From CAYLXC01 sp964387865 (GTDB lineage Bacteria > Patescibacteriota > Microgenomatia > Daviesbacterales > UBA10151), in the NCBI GenBank assembly GCA_964387865.1, contig CAYLXC010000007.1, positions 1 through 37,002 on the forward strand: DNA of 37,002 nucleotides, given 5' to 3'. Position 1 is the stretch's first letter; every line of letters starts with the position of its first letter. The notes under the pieces are model-generated. The model was not told the DNA's origin. It saw nothing but the letters and a program-made list of their open reading frames with translations, and ran no database searches. A program made the position numbers and the translations under genes. Shown here piece after piece: positions 35,789-37,002 of the stretch.

Positions 35789-37002
35789 ATGAACAAGGTT
35801 ATTACAAAAGAGATCGATCTGAATGGTCGTAAGTTAAAATTAGAAACAGGCAAGCTTGCATTGCAAGCAGATGCTTCTGTCTTAGTGTCATGGGGTGAAA
35901 CTGTAATTTTGGCAACTGTTGCAACTCAACCTTTAGTAGAGGATATTGGATATTTTCCCCTTTCTGTTGAATATGTTGAAAAACATTATGCAGGCGGAAG
36001 AATCTCATCCTCCAAGTTTATAAAAAGAGAAACTAAACCTACAGATGAGGCTGTATTAACAGGAAGGTTGATTGACAGATCCATTCGCCCTCTTTTTCCT
36101 AAAGATTTTAAAAATCATGAAGTTCAAGTAATTTTGACAGTTTTATCTATTGATCAAAACAATGACCCTGATTTGGTGGGATTGATTGGAGCCTCTGCTG
36201 CTTTGTCAATTTCCTCTTTGCCCTGGAATGGACCTATTGCAGGAATAAGAATTGGTGAGCGGGACGGGAATTTAGTGGTTGACCCGACTATGGATGATAT
36301 GGAACATCTTAATATGGATCTGGTTGTTGCCTCAACGAGCGATAAAGTTGTGATGATAGAAGTGGGGGCAAAACAGATTGCAGATGAGGTTGTCTTTGAA
36401 GGAATTAAGAAAGCTCATGCAGAAGCTCAACCTGTTATAAAACTGATTCAAGAATTTACAAAAGAAGCAGGTAAGGAAAAACAAACCTATTCTCATTTGG
36501 CAGAAGAAGTTGAAGAAGCTTTACTTTCCGAAGTCTCCAAAATTACAAAAGAGAGAATTGAGAAAGCACTCTTTGACAACGAGCATCCCTGGCATGAGGC
36601 AACAGGGAATATGATTAAAAAGGAACTGGCGCTTCAGTATGTCGAAACTCTAACTCCACAAATTATTTCCGGAATTTTTGATAAAGTTGCAAAAGAAATT
36701 TTGCACGAAACTGTACTTAAAAAAGGTAAAAGGGTTGACGGAAGAGCCATGGATGAAATTAGAGCTTTGCAAATCGAGGTCGGGGTTTTGCCAAGAACTC
36801 ACGGAAGTGCTTTGTTTCAAAGAGGTGATACACAAGTTATGTCGACTACAACCTTAGGGGCTCCTTCGCTTCAGCAGACTCTGGATGGGATGGAGGGGGA
36901 GAGACAAAAAAGATTTATGCATCATTACAATATGAGCATTAATCCTTTTTCTGTGGGTGAAGTAAAAAGATTAGCTCCTCCGAACAGACGGGATATTGGT
37001 CA
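35789..37002 (+). CDS. pnp: Polyribonucleotide nucleotidyltransferase, N-terminal part (runs off right edge)
   Basis: 3'-5' phosphorolytic exoribonuclease of mRNA decay. From ATG 35789 the frame is open to the right edge (about 404 residues). The first RNase PH-like domain is present (GKLALQADASVLVSWGETVILATV, GYFPLSVEYVEKHYAGGRI, FIKRETKPTDEAVLTGRLIDRSIRPLFP), then the helical linker, and the start of the second RNase PH domain (KRVDGRAMDEIRALQIEVGVLPRTHGSALFQRGDTQVMSTTTLG). No frameshift is seen. Confidence 0.96.
   Translation, partial: MNKVITKEIDLNGRKLKLETGKLALQADASVLVSWGETVILATVATQPLVEDIGYFPLSVEYVEKHYAGGRISSSKFIKRETKPTDEAVLTGRLIDRSIRPLFPKDFKNHEVQVILTVLSIDQNNDPDLVGLIGASAALSISSLPWNGPIAGIRIGERDGNLVVDPTMDDMEHLNMDLVVASTSDKVVMIEVGAKQIADEVVFEGIKKAHAEAQPVIKLIQEFTKEAGKEKQTYSHLAEEVEEALLSEVSKITKERIEKALFDNEHPWHEATGNMIKKELALQYVETLTPQIISGIFDKVAKEILHETVLKKGKRVDGRAMDEIRALQIEVGVLPRTHGSALFQRGDTQVMSTTTLGAPSLQQTLDGMEGERQKRFMHHYNMSINPFSVGEVKRLAPPNRRDIG

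Noticed and set aside
1..37002. tRNA or rRNA genes
   Set aside because: I looked for T-arm GGTTCRA-type patterns and for rRNA core strings on both strands and found no credible candidate. A dedicated search would be needed to exclude a divergent tRNA.

Overview
The window is AT-rich bacterial chromosome. It looks like a Candidate Phyla Radiation (Patescibacteria) genome, probably Microgenomates-like. The pointers are reduced versions of housekeeping proteins (IF-2 without its N-terminal extension, a short HrcA, DnaJ without the zinc-finger module, a short triosephosphate isomerase), many tiny toxin-antitoxin pairs, exported proteins with a pilin-like 'APILI' N-terminus, and stem-loop repeats read through in frame inside essential genes. 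The phylum call is inference; no rRNA gene is present. A 100-N scaffold gap at 25815-25914 shows this is a draft assembly.

Layout: 1-4586 holds a UvrD-type helicase (minus strand, cut by the left edge), thioredoxin, an alkyltransferase-like protein, triosephosphate isomerase, an LCP-family cell-wall enzyme and DNA polymerase III delta. 4662-5352 is a Phd/PIN toxin-antitoxin pair that sits between holA and a second, diverged copy of the holA 3' end. 5457-8042 is a diversity-generating retroelement (DGR): a target gene with a variable repeat (VR, 6079-6189), a non-coding template repeat (TR, 6511-6621), an Avd-like accessory gene on the opposite strand, and a DGR reverse transcriptase. All 16 differences between TR and VR fall on TR adenines. 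8016-10544 (minus) is a PilN/PilO-like operon ending in a fibronectin-III/dockerin protein and headed by rpsT. 10615-14090 is murJ-lepA. 14125-20818 is mixed: RelE/Phd pair, DUF378 membrane protein, S66 peptidase, NAD kinase, MFS exporter, AbiEii-type pair and a PsbP-like membrane protein.

20960-24837 is the heat-shock operon hrcA-grpE-(unknown 87-aa gene)-dnaK, with a CIRCE-like HrcA operator overlapping its promoter. A second, better CIRCE lies before a polysaccharide deacetylase-dnaJ pair (27412-29162), so the deacetylase is probably part of the HrcA regulon. 29404-37002 follows the classical nusA-infB-(nrnA position)-rpsO-pnp order. However, the NrnA/DHH position holds a catalytically degenerate DHH-like protein, rbfA and truB are not seen, and a DUF433/DUF5615 pair lies before rpsO.

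Three genome-wide habits show up. First, many first-of-operon genes have a TTGACA/TATAAT-type promoter whose -10 box ends only 6-11 nt before the start codon, which predicts leaderless mRNAs. Second, arrays of seven-base repeats occur in at least seven places, several of them inside coding sequence. Third, GC-rich palindromic mini-elements occur both between genes and in frame within nadK, grpE, dnaK, infB, nusA and uvrD.
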